This document shows, one piece after another, positions 1 to 12,257 of a stretch of DNA of 64,000 bases. Source of the stretch: Diphasiastrum complanatum (Eukaryota; Streptophyta; Lycopodiopsida; Lycopodiales; Lycopodiaceae); the NCBI GenBank assembly GCA_029204225.1, contig CM055102.1:31304607-31368606 (forward strand), read 5' to 3'. The position numbers were made by a program, and so were the translations under genes. The first letter of the stretch is position 1. Every line of letters begins with the position of its first letter. The notes under the pieces were generated by a model that saw only the letters and a program-made list of their open reading frames with translations, was not told the origin of the DNA and ran no database searches.

Positions 1-30
<30 letters not shown>
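1..30. repeat. (TC)n microsatellite at window edge
   Basis: Pure TC dinucleotide run of 15 units that starts at or before the window edge, so its true length is unknown. Confidence 0.95.
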
Positions 31-33
<3 letters not shown>

Positions 34-539
34 CATGGTGTGCTTAGTGTTAGGAAGAGGTAGTGCTAGAATGGTGTTGTGTTAGAGGAAAATAGAAAGC
101 ATCTAAATCTAGCAACTTGGCTAAGTTAGGATCCTATCTTAGTGTTCTAACCCTTTTGACAGACGGAGGGTTGCTCACCATCTACTTGCTACACCCTACA
201 ATGGCACTGTTGTCAGAGATATGTCACTAACTAGTTGTAGTTGCATTCTTAGTTGCTTTTGTTTTTTAGCTTGTTTTAGGTGGATTTTGGAGTAGATTTA
301 GCTTGTTTGGTGTGCTTTTTCATGCTTGGACTGTTCTCAACTAGCGGAGGAGGTGTGGAAGGGTAATGGAGACCCAAAACAGCCTCTAAGGGCTTGGCAT
401 CCACTCACAATTTTAAAAATACACACAAATCTGTTTTTGGAGGAAATAAAAAGTGGTCAAAAATCACTCCAGTCCATATTTTTCAAAATTCATAAAGAAC
501 TACTCTTCGCACGATTGGCAGCAGCTCTAGGGTACTGTC

Positions 540-1330
540 CCAGACCTGCATAGAAGCCTGCGAAAGTTACCTCCCAACAAAATTTGAAAAAACAGAGAAA
601 AACCATAAATTTTTTAAAAAACCCTTGAAAAATTTTAAAAAAAAATCTAATCTTCATAAGAACCTTCGTAGAGCCCTCTGAAGTTCCATCTCAGTGAGAC
701 AAGGACACAAAGAAGCTTGCGAAGGTTAGTTCCCAGTATAAGTGCTCTTGTGAAGGTTCCCAAGATAAAAAAAAAGACGAGAAAATCGGGCTGAACCTTC
801 GTAGACATCAAAATCTTCAGTACCAGTTGCAGGTAACCTTTGTAGAGGCTTCTGAAGGTCCATCTCAGTGAGACAAGAACACATAAAAGCTTGCAAAGGG
901 GGGGCGGGGTGATATACAGTGAGCAGAAAAGTGAATTTAAATGTTTAAAAATCTACAAAATCAGAAAATCCAGAGAATTATCGTCAAACTAACCTTCGCA
1001 GACCATCCCATTGTCTTTAAAATGTCATTTTACATCAGTGATGAAGTCTGCAAGAGTTAGTACAAGATATTGGTGAAGATCAGAGCACAAAGATTTCCTG
1101 AAGCCTCACAGATAGTGAAATTTTTGTTTCTTGCAATAGTTAACCTTCGCAAACTTTTGCAAAGTTAGATTCATACCAGATACAGCTCCAGTGAAACTTG
1201 CGAGAGTTATCTCCTAGTATTTTTGAAAAAATAAAGGTTTTTGACTGAAAAACAGTGAAAGAACCTTTGCACGGCCAATCCTCACACGAGTAATCTTCGC
1301 AAATAGGATCAATAGTTAGATCCAGCTACT
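540..1330. repeat. Degenerate dispersed repeat built on AACCTTCG(C/T)A
   Basis: The motif AACCTTCG(C/T)A or its complement (T/G)GCGAAGGTTA recurs about a dozen times on both strands, for example near 661, 713, 794, 834, 991, 1141 and 1262. The segments at about 661-735 and 834-900 are clearly diverged copies of one roughly 70-bp unit sharing a CCATCTCAGTGAGACAAG core. No open frame is convincing. It may be the decayed leader or LTR of the adjacent copia relic, but that is inference. The flanks 31-539 and 1331-1733 show nothing I recognise. Confidence 0.5.
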
Positions 1331-1733
1331 GTAAAAACCTCAAGCCAATCGGAGCTAGGATCAAAAAGTTATCAAGGAAAAACCAACCTAAGAGGCCTAA
1401 AACCCCACTCTCGGCCAACCAAACTGATCAGATCCCTTAAAATCTAGATTGAATTCTACTGAACCAGCAAGATCCAACATCCTTGGACTCTACCGCCGAA
1501 TGAATCTGAGATCCAGATGATTAGTAGCCAGAAGAATAGCGAATCAAGCACCAAATCTTTCTAGAGTTATAGTCGTGCAAATCGAGGCAGAAGCAGAACC
1601 AGCACCAATGGATCCTATGGGTCAACCCTGTAGATTTTCGAGTTGTTTTGGTGGGCAGTTGTTCTGGCTGCTCCTGTTTGTGCTACCTTTGTGGCTAGCT
1701 TGCGGAATTATTGTAGGATCCTAAAACAAATGA

Positions 1734-2845
1734 TTACATATCACTGACTTCCACACATTCGATCAAACAAAATGGCACGAACAATGAGAGATGGAATAGA
1801 AGAGAGCATTTTGTAATGTTATGGTACTTCAGAGGTATGTGTTTAGTCTTTGAATGAAAGACTGGATCCTGGGATAGATATATGGCACTATGAGAATCCA
1901 TCATCATCGTGCATGGTTTTCTTTGTGGTATGCCAATTGCCTCCAGCATCATCCACAACCATATTACCTCATTCACCATCTTCGAAATGCGACATATTCA
2001 GCTTCGCATGAGAATTGAGCTACTAAGGTTTGTTTTTTGCATGTCCAGCTAATTGTTGCTCCACACGCTATTGGACACCAGTCCTGTCACGAATATTTTG
2101 TCATCTTTGCAGCTCGTCCAGCTTGCATCATTATAGTGTTGCAGCTCGAATCCTTTTTCTTCTTTTTCTGCTTTGTAGGTCAATCCCATATCCTGGGTGC
2201 CTTTCAGATATTGCAAAATTCTTTTCGCCATTTGCCAATGTGCTATGCCAGGGTTGGAGGAGAATTGGCTTAATGTGTAGACAGGGAAGACCAAGTCGGG
2301 TCTAGTACAATTGTAAAATACATCAGACTACCGATCAAGTTCTAGTATGGTATACCTTCCATCTTCTGTCTCTCCTCATCTATGTTCGAGAAGTTCTGCT
2401 TCGTCAATCTGGCTCCAGCTATCATTGGTGTGGCCTTTTCTTTGTAGTCCAACATTCGGCACTGCTTCAATACCTTTTCGACGTATTCTGATTGATTCAT
2501 ATGCATTACTCCTCTGATTCGATCTCTTCTAATCTGCAGCCCAAGGCATTTTGTTGCTTCTCTCATATATGTGATTTCATAACTTGCAAAAATTTGACTC
2601 TTCATTTCTTTGATCAACATCAAAGAGTTTTCTATCATCGAGGAGTCATCTACAAAAATTGTTAGAATCACAGGCACCCTAGGATCAGCTCTTTGATTTT
2701 TGGCCATATGTAGAGCAACAAACAGATCAAACAAACTGCAGCCAACTGGTACAAGGCTGTAGGCAGCTCCAGTGAGCTGTTCCAAGCTCTCCATAGGTGT
2801 GGCGAGGTCTCCACAGATGCTGCGAGGGTACAGGGCCGTAGGCAA
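1734..2845 (-). pseudogene. copia-1 relic, 3' half: reverse transcriptase C-part and RNase H
   Basis: Three minus-strand frames together resemble the end of a Ty1/copia polyprotein. At 2845-2342 there is RT sequence with FVDD (2645-2656) in place of the usual YVDD, followed by the LGLQI and SEYVEKVLKQC blocks. At 2294-2049 there is the HWQMAKRILQYLKGT block that links RT to RNase H. At 1979-1734 there is RNase H with SAIYLSQDPVFHSKTKHI. Frames change between blocks and stops intervene, so no protein is made. It would have acted in cytoplasmic virus-like particles, copying the element RNA. The RT segment with the YGLKQAPR region is missing. Because the N-terminal half lies on the same strand at 4866-5690, I infer one element broken by later DNA. 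Confidence 0.8.
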
Positions 2846-4865
<2,020 letters not shown>

Positions 4866-5690
4866 TTGACATCAACCTGGTGTATTTCCAGATTGTATAG
4901 TGTTTTGTATGCAAGGAGCAGTCAAATGTTTGTCATCTTCACCATTGATAAGTAGGTATCAAAGTAATCGATAACGACCTTTTGCGTGTAGCCCTTGGCG
5001 ACAAGTCTTGCTTTGTAGCGTCCGAAAGTGCCATCTGATTTGATTTTTTTCCCTCTTGAATTAGCAGTAGTGTGAAGATCTTGTGGCCCTTTTCTTTCTT
5101 TGATCCAAGGAATGTGAATTCGTCGAGCTTCACATCTCTACTCAACACAACTTTCTTCGAGGTTGGGTTGTAGAGCCTGAACACTTGTGATCCATTTGAG
5201 TATCTGACCCTTATTGTTTGCTCCGACTTTTCGTCGAGCTTGTTTCTATTTTCTTTTGGTATGTGCTTGTATGATGCACATCCGAACACACGAACCTATG
5301 ACAGATCAAGTCTTTTGCTTGTCAACATCTCATACGGTGTCTTGTCTTCCAGGGCTGTCGTTGTTGATCTGTTCTACAGGTGTACTATTGCAACGATTGC
5401 CTCAGTCCAAAATTGACTGGGTAATTGAGCCTTTGCCATCTTGCATTTGGCTCCTTCGACTAGCGTCATGTTTCTTCTTTTCTAGTGTGTATGCAGGAGT
5501 GAATTGATGCTCTATTTATTGTTCTTAGCAGAAGTTTGAGAACTCCTTGCTCTTGTACTCACCTCCACTGTCAGACCTGATGGTTTGTACTTTCTTCGAG
5601 GTGTGTCTCTCTGCGAATGCCACTAACTTCTTGAAAGAGTCAAACACTTCAGACTTGGAGTGCAAAGAGACCGGGGCTTTTGGGCATTTC
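4866..5690 (-). pseudogene. copia-1 relic, 5' half: integrase and start of reverse transcriptase
   Basis: Minus-strand translation near 5690-5530 gives the integrase block with IRSDSGGEYKSKEF, containing the second catalytic Asp. At 5289-5110 follows the integrase C-terminal block (FGCASYKHIPKENRNKLD, then SRDVKLDEF). At about 5040-4870, in another frame, comes the RT N-terminal block (GRYKARLVAKGYTQ, ending with HQVDVKTAF). The linker between integrase and RT is mostly deleted. Orientation and order agree with the 1734-2845 fragment, so both probably belong to one copia element that ran right to left. Multiple frame breaks make it dead. Its upstream end abuts the truncated LTR of gypsy-A near 5768. 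Confidence 0.75.
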
Positions 5691-5767
5691 AAAAATTTCA
5701 TCTGGGCCTAGTGGATTGGAATCATTGAACATATCCATGAAAGATTGTGTGTTTGGAGAAATAACTC

Positions 5768-6475
5768 AGCCATGGCATGTGTTTTGTGAGTCCATGAGTA
5801 GAAGCTTAAATAATAATAAAATAGCCTAAACTTAGATTTAGAACTTAGACTTAGGAAACTTAAGAATAGAAATATTTTATCTTAAGTTGTCCTAAGTTAA
5901 GAAAATTGAAGTTCTAAATCCTAAGTTAGAAGTTCTAGAAAGGCTAGAAACAGATTAGTCCCATAAGTTAGTAGACACTTATGGAAGACCCTCCTTGCCA
6001 TAAAAGGAGATATATTTGCATTGTAAATGACACTTTTGAGATTAAGGTATCTTGATCTCTATTTTGGAGAATTATCATTCTATTTCATTTGTGTTCCCCT
6101 TGGAAAGGTGCATAGCTTGAGGAAAGGTGCTCGGGCCTCCTCTTGCCTCCTTTTCATCGATTTTATTGTGGCATGTTCATTATTGCTTATTTGTTTAGTA
6201 TTAGCCGCAATCTCATTTTCTTACCCTTCGGGTGTTAATCTAGGATTAGTCTAGTCACCTTGCTAGTTGGGTAAGCCTTAGCAAGAATTTTAATTGTTGT
6301 TAGTAATTAGTTTATTTCCGTTTCAGGCACTAGTTGGGTAAGCCTTAGTGCTCTCATTCCTTCATATTTCTGTTGAAGCTTTTGTAGAAACTTAAAAAGT
6401 GGACGAATCTCTACATCCCTATACTACACCCGTAAGTAGATCTAGCCACCGCACTCACTAGAAATACTTCCAACA
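5768..6475 (+). repeat. gypsy-A 5' LTR (5'-truncated)
   Basis: Matches the 3' copy (9752-9979 plus 16049-16517) almost base for base from AGCCATGGCATGT onward. It ends ACTTCCAACA directly before the primer-binding site. The first roughly 100 nt present in the 3' copy (9653-9751) are missing, so the left edge is a truncation joined to copia-1. It contains a TATA-like CATAAAAGG at about 6000-6008. A 75-codon open frame at 6027-6254 lies wholly within the LTR and is not a gene. Confidence 0.85.
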
Positions 6476-6476
6476 T

Positions 6477-6490
6477 TGGCGCCGTTGCCG
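6477..6490 (+). other. Primer-binding site, tRNA-Asp type
   Basis: TGGCGCCGTTGCCG follows the LTR end CCAACA after one base. It matches 14 nt of the complement of the plant tRNA-Asp 3' end, the standard primer of Athila-like gypsies (family knowledge). Confidence 0.85.
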
Positions 6491-6715
6491 CTTTTTAAGT
6501 ATTTTTCTACCTAGCTTCTTCTCCTTTCTTTCTTTTATTTCTTGCTTCCGTGTTGTATGTTTGCTTATGTGCTTATCTCTATCTACCAACAAACAGCACA
6601 CGTCGTCTCTCCATGTCCTACACGAGCTGCAAAGACAGCTTGGTTTGGATTATAAGCTTGGGCATTAGGATCCAGTGGTTGAGCATTAGAATCGTAGGTA
6701 TAATAAACAACCGTT

Positions 6716-7731
6716 TCAGTAGAGTATTGTCTTCCACATAGTAGGTGGCCGGATCGATGGTATTCGGATCAAGATAATGGACAACATTTTGTGGGGCAGG
6801 TTGGTTAACAACAAACTGTTGACGTGGGGATGGATATTGATCTGGTGCAGGTGGTCATGGTTGGTAAACCTCTGGTCGTGGCACAGGTTGTTGTGCCGGG
6901 TAGGGGCGGTAAGCTCAATAAACGGTGGGTCTGGTGGCTGCTGGGAAATCATTTCGTAGTTGAGGGCATTCATTAGCAGTGTGATGCTGTGAGCAGATTG
7001 GACACCATACATTTTCTCTTGCTGGAAAGGATTTCTCAGCAATTTGTTTCATGGCGGTTTGGAAATCGGCTGTGAGTTTATCCATATGTGATTGTTGAGC
7101 TTTGCTAGGTTTCCATTTGATGTAGAATTTTAGAAGAGTAAGCAATATTATCAGACTTAGGACGATCCGGATTCTTAGATTTCTTTTCACGATGGTCAAA
7201 GTCATCATCGGAACCTTTGTCTTCTTCACGGATAGCATCGGTCATCACATCTTTAAGTTGATCATAAAGGTCAACTGGTTTGAGTTCACGGCGGATGTTT
7301 TTAGGCAATCCAACTAAAAATAGTTTTATGGCCATGCGTTTAGTGATATTTTCATCAACACATTCTACTTTGAGACGTTTAAAACGCTCAATGTAGTTTT
7401 GAACAGACTCTTCGCGACGCATCTTGATATGAGTAATTTGAATGAATGGGCTTTGAATCAGTTTGGATGGTTTGAAACGCTTGATGAGAGCGTCCTTGAG
7501 GGTGGTCCAAGAAGCAAGATCAGGAGTTTCGAGATTCAAGTATCACTCCTTGGCGGTGCCATGGAAAATAGACGAAGCTTTTCAGTTTCAGAGGTATCTC
7601 CATAAAAACGGCATGCATTATCAAAGTCTTGGAGAAATCGGACTAGGTCAAATTCGCCATCATACTTGGAGAATTCTTCGTTCCATTCATGGAGGAGTCG
7701 GGTTAGAAGATTCAGCATAGTCACGAGACAT
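6716..7731 (-). pseudogene. gag-like capsid gene inverted inside gypsy-A
   Basis: Minus-strand frames starting at an ATG at 7731 give a gypsy-type gag. They run from FSKYDGEFDLVRFLQDFDNA, through LASWTTLKDALIKRFKP and the ESVQNYIERFKRL block, to a zinc knuckle CPICSQHHTANEC near 6990 and a Pro/Gln-rich tail. Frameshifts occur near 7538 and 7110. Gag would form the virus-like particle and bind RNA. The strand is opposite to the LTR primer site and protease of the surrounding element, so the segment is either an inverted part of gypsy-A or a fragment of another element. The knuckle uses C-X2-C-X3-H-X4-C spacing, the same as the two plus-strand knuckles at 7976-8070, which favours inversion. The stretch 6491-6715 shows no gene. 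Confidence 0.65.
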
Positions 7732-7940
7732 GATGCAGAATACAGAGTAGTAGGGCAGAACTGTACTTGACAAAAAAGACAATTTGCTTGCAGAATGGAT
7801 AGTGTAGGACAAAAACTGGTCTTTCTGATTGTTATAGAATTTGCGGATAGGCTGAGAAGTCGTGGAGAGGCAGATAAATTTAACTAAAATACTCGCAAAT
7901 TCTGAACAAGTATTTTGAATGTTAGAATAGTGATTTTTTT

Positions 7941-9139
7941 AGACTTTTTGGAATCAACTACCCATAATACGAGGATGCTTAATCTGTGCTGGTAAACATC
8001 CTAGTATTTGCTGCCCAGATAAACTCCGTTTCCCTCCAGCTTGTGAAAATTGTGGTATTGAACATCACGAAAAGGACTGCCCATCCCGATCCAAACCTGC
8101 TGCTCCAGTCTGTTTAGTGCAAGTAGAAACTTTACCAAATGGAACTCAACATGCTTGGGTCTTGACTCGGACACAAACCCAACGCCAAGCCCCTACACTT
8201 GCACCCAACAAAACTCAACCGTAGGCTGTTCTTCCAAGTGATGATTCAACCCTGATAGTTTATCCCCACCCACCTGAAGAAATTCGGCTGCATCATGAGT
8301 ATCGCCAGCAAATTTGCAATGCCGACCAACACTCTTCCTCTTCCCATAAAGTACCTCACAAGCCCTTTGAAAGCCAAATCCTTGAAGGTACCGAAGTTTG
8401 AGGAGATTTACTACAAGCCAATGTCACTCTTCCCTTCCATGTAATCTGGAAGCATGCTGGCCAGTGGAAACAACAGATCCAATCCAATACCACCACCACT
8501 ATTGATGAGTTGCCTGAAATGCCCTTACATCTAACCAATCCACTCAGCGAACGAGGCAACATCAAAATCCCAGCTACCCATCATCAATCTCGTGAAGTTT
8601 TAGCAGTACTCGATGGAGGTTCCGGGGTTAATATCATTTTCACATCCCTCGTGATGGAATGGAATCTGAGAGACAAGCTAGCCAAACCTACTTGTCAGCT
8701 TCGAATGGCTGATCAAAGTGTGGTCCGACCTACCGGTTTCCTTCCGCACAAAATGATCAAACTAGGAGGACTCAAATTTTCCGTTGACATTGTAGTACTT
8801 GATATTCCCAATAATGCCTATTCTTATGAATTACTACTTGGTCGTCCTAGCTCACCAATGCACGAGTCGTTCATGATTGGAGCAAAGGCCAAGTCACTTT
8901 TGGTAATCATGACAATTCTGTCACAATTGACTCAACGGGTAAACTCAAACCTGCACGCATACATGACGAGGGATCCTCAACCACCAACTCAGTATTTGAG
9001 CCATACCAGTCCAATGCTCTTCCTGCAAAGTAAGACCTCGATGGCACGGTATCTCAAAGCTCCCTCCTACATGCGTACCAATCCTTTACTATCCAATAGC
9101 GAGGCGAGAACCGTTTCCTACCACCAAGGTCAAGAATAG
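7941..9139 (+). pseudogene. Two CCHC knuckles plus retroviral-type aspartic protease of gypsy-A
   Basis: One reading frame runs from 7941 to 9139, broken by TAG at 8222 and TGA at 8399. It begins with two tandem knuckles, CLICAGKHPSICC and CENCGIEHHEKDC, both with C-X2-C-X3-H-X4-C spacing, one residue shorter than the usual X4-H. A protease domain follows at about 8600-8860, with the active-site block VLDGGSGVNIIF and the second conserved block YELLLGRPS. It would cleave the element polyprotein inside particles. Asp-Gly-Gly-Ser replaces the commoner Asp-Ser-Gly-Ala, a variant known in plant gypsy proteases. No RT follows. Downstream, the frame fades into residues resembling the start of domain X (RYLKAPSYMRTNP). 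Confidence 0.7.
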
Positions 9140-9566
9140 AATCTTTTGGCCTAAGCTCACAAGAGTCAATATCGGCAACTTGGCCGAAGACATGGTCACC
9201 AACTGCAGAGTCTTCTACCAGAAGCACCATGGCAATCCTGATCGCGATGTCAGATATTTTGCAGATAATTGCGGCCTGGTGGCATTTCTGGCAGAACTCA
9301 AAGGTTTTTGGGATCGAGGGTTACCTCCAATTGCCCTTGACATCAATAAACCCTTGCGCACGCAAGATGACCATATCAACATTGCAAGGCTCTATTATCG
9401 TGCTGCATTTACTTCCGCCTTGCACGTTGATATGGTGGAGTTCTGGAAAACCCATAATTTTCTCCAGGGTATGCTCCATTATTACAAACCCATGCCCTTC
9501 CTGAACAAATTACGGTGGCAAATGATGGAGGGCATCGGTACGACCATCTACCACTCTCGACAATAA
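9126..9566 (+). CDS. Unrecognised retroelement domain X, copy 1
   Basis: An open stretch with no ATG start of its own ends at TAA 9564-9566, just 73 nt before the polypurine tract of gypsy-A. It carries blocks such as GLVAFLAELKGFWDRGL, DDHINIARLYYRAAF and FLQGMLHYYKPMP. I do not recognise the family. A diverged homologue lies on the minus strand at 17817-18330 with FWDRDLDPI, EDHEMMAQLYYKVAF and FIEKIREYLGP in the same order, also just before a polypurine tract and LTR. The frame links by a shift to the preceding protease frame. It has no visible signal peptide or membrane helix; it is helix-prone and rich in aromatic residues. It could be the end of a capsid or an extra ORF of a non-autonomous family. 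Confidence 0.55.
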   Translation, partial: KVKNRIFWPKLTRVNIGNLAEDMVTNCRVFYQKHHGNPDRDVRYFADNCGLVAFLAELKGFWDRGLPPIALDINKPLRTQDDHINIARLYYRAAFTSALHVDMVEFWKTHNFLQGMLHYYKPMPFLNKLRWQMMEGIGTTIYHSRQ

Positions 9567-9639
9567 CAGTCTCGCCTCCAAGAAGCACAAAAAATCCAGG
9601 ACGAAAAGGCGTCGATTGGTGTGGGACCACCAATCCAAT

Positions 9640-9652
9640 AAGGAGGGGATAA
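9640..9652 (+). other. gypsy-A polypurine tract
   Basis: AAGGAGGGGATAA immediately precedes the 3' LTR start TGTTAGCAACTG. It is the expected second-strand priming site and fixes the plus orientation of gypsy-A. Confidence 0.8.
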
Positions 9653-9979
9653 TGTTAGCAACTGTGCTAACACAGAGAAAATAAAAAAATAATAAAACTC
9701 TGTGGCATGTGTTTTGTAAGACCACGTATGAGTATCTGTCAATAAACTTCAAGCCATGGCATGTATTTTGTAAGTCCATGAGTAGAAACTTAAATAATAA
9801 CAAAATAGTTTTAGATCTTAGACTTAGGAAACTTAAGATTAGAAATATTTTATCTTAAGTTGTCCTAAGTTAAGAAAATTGAAGTTCTAAATCCTAAGTT
9901 AGAAGTTCTAGAAAGGCTAGAAACAAACTAGTCCCATAAGTTAGTAGACACTTATGGAAGACCCTCCTTGCCATAAAAG
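9653..9979 (+). repeat. gypsy-A 3' LTR, left part
   Basis: Begins TGTTAGCA and matches the 5' LTR from 9752 on. It contains an internal imperfect duplication (GGCATGTGTTTTGTAAG at about 9704 and GGCATGTATTTTGTAAG at about 9757). It is interrupted after CATAAAAG, where copia-2 inserted. The AAAAG at 9975-9979 is one copy of the target duplication. Confidence 0.9.
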
Positions 9980-10251
9980 ACTTAGAATTTGCTTTGCACA
10001 GGAACACAGATCATGTTACACAGTAACACAGACAGAAAACACTCTCCTCAGCAAGCTCACATAACAACTGTATTTCTCAAAATGAAATTACATTGTACAT
10101 ATAGTTGTTCACTCAGGAGACCCATGCATGACCCAGGTTGCCGTTGGCGGGATGCGTGTCCCATCGACTTGCCTCGTGGCGAGGCCAACTGATCCTTATC
10201 CACTGATACCCACAGTACAGTAACACAGTGATTCTAACTTTAATTCTAACT
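9980..10251 (-). repeat. copia-2 3' LTR
   Basis: This 272-bp sequence is nearly identical to 15769-16043. On the plus strand it starts ACTTAGAATTTG and ends TTCTAACT. The outer edge is fixed by the target duplication and the inner edge by the polypurine tract. An open frame at 9989-10192 is repeated in the other LTR and is not a gene. Confidence 0.92.
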
Positions 10252-10260
10252 CTCTCCCTT
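10252..10260 (-). other. copia-2 polypurine tract
   Basis: On the minus strand AAGGGAGAG directly precedes the 3' LTR start AGTTAGAATTA. It independently supports LTR termini that are not TG. Confidence 0.8.
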
Positions 10261-10304
10261 AAAGTAGAGTCACTTTTTATACAGTCATATACATAGCTTT
10301 AAAG

Positions 10305-12215
10305 TCAACAAACTTTAAGTACAGAAAGCTTTGATCTAGACTTATCAAACTTTTCTCCAATAAGTGGCTTAGTGAAAATATCAGCTAGTTGTTCTTCTGT
10401 GCTACAATGAACAACATAAATTTCACGACTCAGCAGCCTCTCACGTATGAAGTGATATTGAATCTCAATGTGTTTAGTTCTCGCATGGAACACTGGATTC
10501 TTTGCTAGCTGAATGCCACTCTGACTGTCGCTATGTAAAGTCGTGGGATTCTTCTACTTCATGCCAATTTCTTCCAAGATTTGTCTCAACCGTATAGCTT
10601 CTTGTGCAACACTACACATTGTCTTATACTCTGCTTCTGTGGTGGAAAGAGCAATTGTACTTTGCTTCTTACTAGACCAGTAAAAGCAATTACCACAAAA
10701 CTGGAATATATATCTTGTGGTGGATCTACGATCATCATAGTCACCTCCCCAGTCTGCATCCACATAGCCACACAACTCAGGTAAACCATCATGCTTCCTG
10801 TAAATCAAGCCATACTCTGAAGTGCCTTTCACATAGCGCAAAATGTGCTTAGCTGCTTTCCAATGCGTTTCCGTAGGTGCTGCCATAAACTGACTTACAA
10901 TGCCAACAACATAGCATATATATGGTCTAGTTGTGGTAAGGTAAATCAAGCTCCCTACTAACTGTCTATATAGCGTAGCATCAAATGACCGTGATTCATC
11001 AAGCTTAGAAAGCTTTTTACCTGGTTCAATAGGAGTGTTTACTAGTTTGCAATCCTGCAACCTAAACCTGTGCAGCAACTCTTTGACATATTTCACCTGT
11101 GTTAAACCCACTTCATGTCCTTTTTGCCACACTTATACTCCAAGGCAGTAATGCATCAAGCTGAGATCTGTCATCTCAAATTGTTCCATGAGGTCTTTCT
11201 TGATCATGTCTATAATCTCTTGATTATTTCCCGTAATAATCAAGTCATCAACATAAAGAGCAATCAAAGCAACCATACCATCAAATCATAAGACATATAG
11301 ATTTGGATCAGAATGTGTTCTCACCATCCCCTTTGAACAAAAGTAGGCATCAATCCTGCTATACCACGCACGTGGTGCTTGTTTAAGACCATAAAGCGCT
11401 TTCTTCAAGCGACATACTTTATTTTTCTGTCCCTTCATTACAAAGCCTTCAGGTTGATCCATGAACACTTCTTCTTCTAACTTACCATTTAGAAAAGCAG
11501 ATTTCACATCCATCTGATGCAAAGGCCAACCAAAATGTGAATCTAAAGCAATAAGTAGACGTAGAGTATTCCACTTACAAACTGACGCAAAGGTCTCTTC
11601 ATAGTCAATGCCTTTATTTTGTGCGTACCCTTTGATCACCAATCTTGCTTTGTGCTTTGCTATACTTCCATCTACATGGTACTTAGTCTTGTATACCCAT
11701 TTGCAACCAATGGGTTTCTTGCCAACTGGTGGTTCTACTAAGTTCCATGTGCTATGCTTAGCAATTGACTCCATCTCCTCTCCCATGGCCTTGATCCAAA
11801 TGTCATCATCCTTCGCTTCACCATAAGTCGAAGGTTCTTTGCTTTGAATAATGCTAGATAAGAGAGCATAATTTGCTTCATACCTTTCAGGTAGTATCTT
11901 CTCTCTTGTTGATCTTCGTAGCTCTCCCTGGTTAGATGATCCTGAAAAGTCATCTATGTCGCGGCTCTCCATCAATCTCTCAAACCACTTAGGGAGCTTT
12001 CTGTCAGGTGATCGGCTTCCTGGTGAAAATGCATCCCACGGTACATCCTTCTCCTTGCATTTGTCACCTGCAATTTCAATCCTTCTTGCACCAAAAGGTT
12101 TGTCCCTACCTCTCCAACCTGTTTCTTGAGGTTGAGTAGTAGTATCTTCAGATGTATCCTCATGTTCATCACTCGGAAGGTCAATGAATGGATCATCATC
12201 AGGTGGTATCCTCAC
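10305..12215 (-). pseudogene. copia-2 reverse transcriptase and RNase H
   Basis: From 12215 leftwards there is an acidic linker (DEHEDTSEDTTTQPQ), then RT: GCKWVYKTKYHVDGSIAKHK, HQMDVKSAFLNGKLEEEVF, and CRLKKALYGLKQAPRAWYSR. A TGA at 11286-11288 interrupts the frame just before LYVDDLIITG, with YVDD at 11244-11255. The frame continues with the LVGSLIYLTTTRP and KAAKHILRYVKGTSEYGL blocks and RNase H (SSKKQSTIALSTTEAEY), then a stop. The last RNase H block, HARTKHIEIQYHFIRERL, is in the 10493-10305 frame. It would copy the element RNA into cDNA inside particles. Confidence 0.88.
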
Positions 12216-12257
12216 TATACCATCTTTTCTACTGGATGTGTCTATCTTCTCAGCATC

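Noticed and set aside
6027-6254. 75-codon ORF with a hydrophobic stretch, repeated at 16069-16296
   Set aside because: Both copies lie inside the gypsy-A LTRs; similarity is due to LTR duplication, not to a gene family.
9989-10192. 67-codon ORF repeated at 15778-15981
   Set aside because: Lies inside both copia-2 LTRs.
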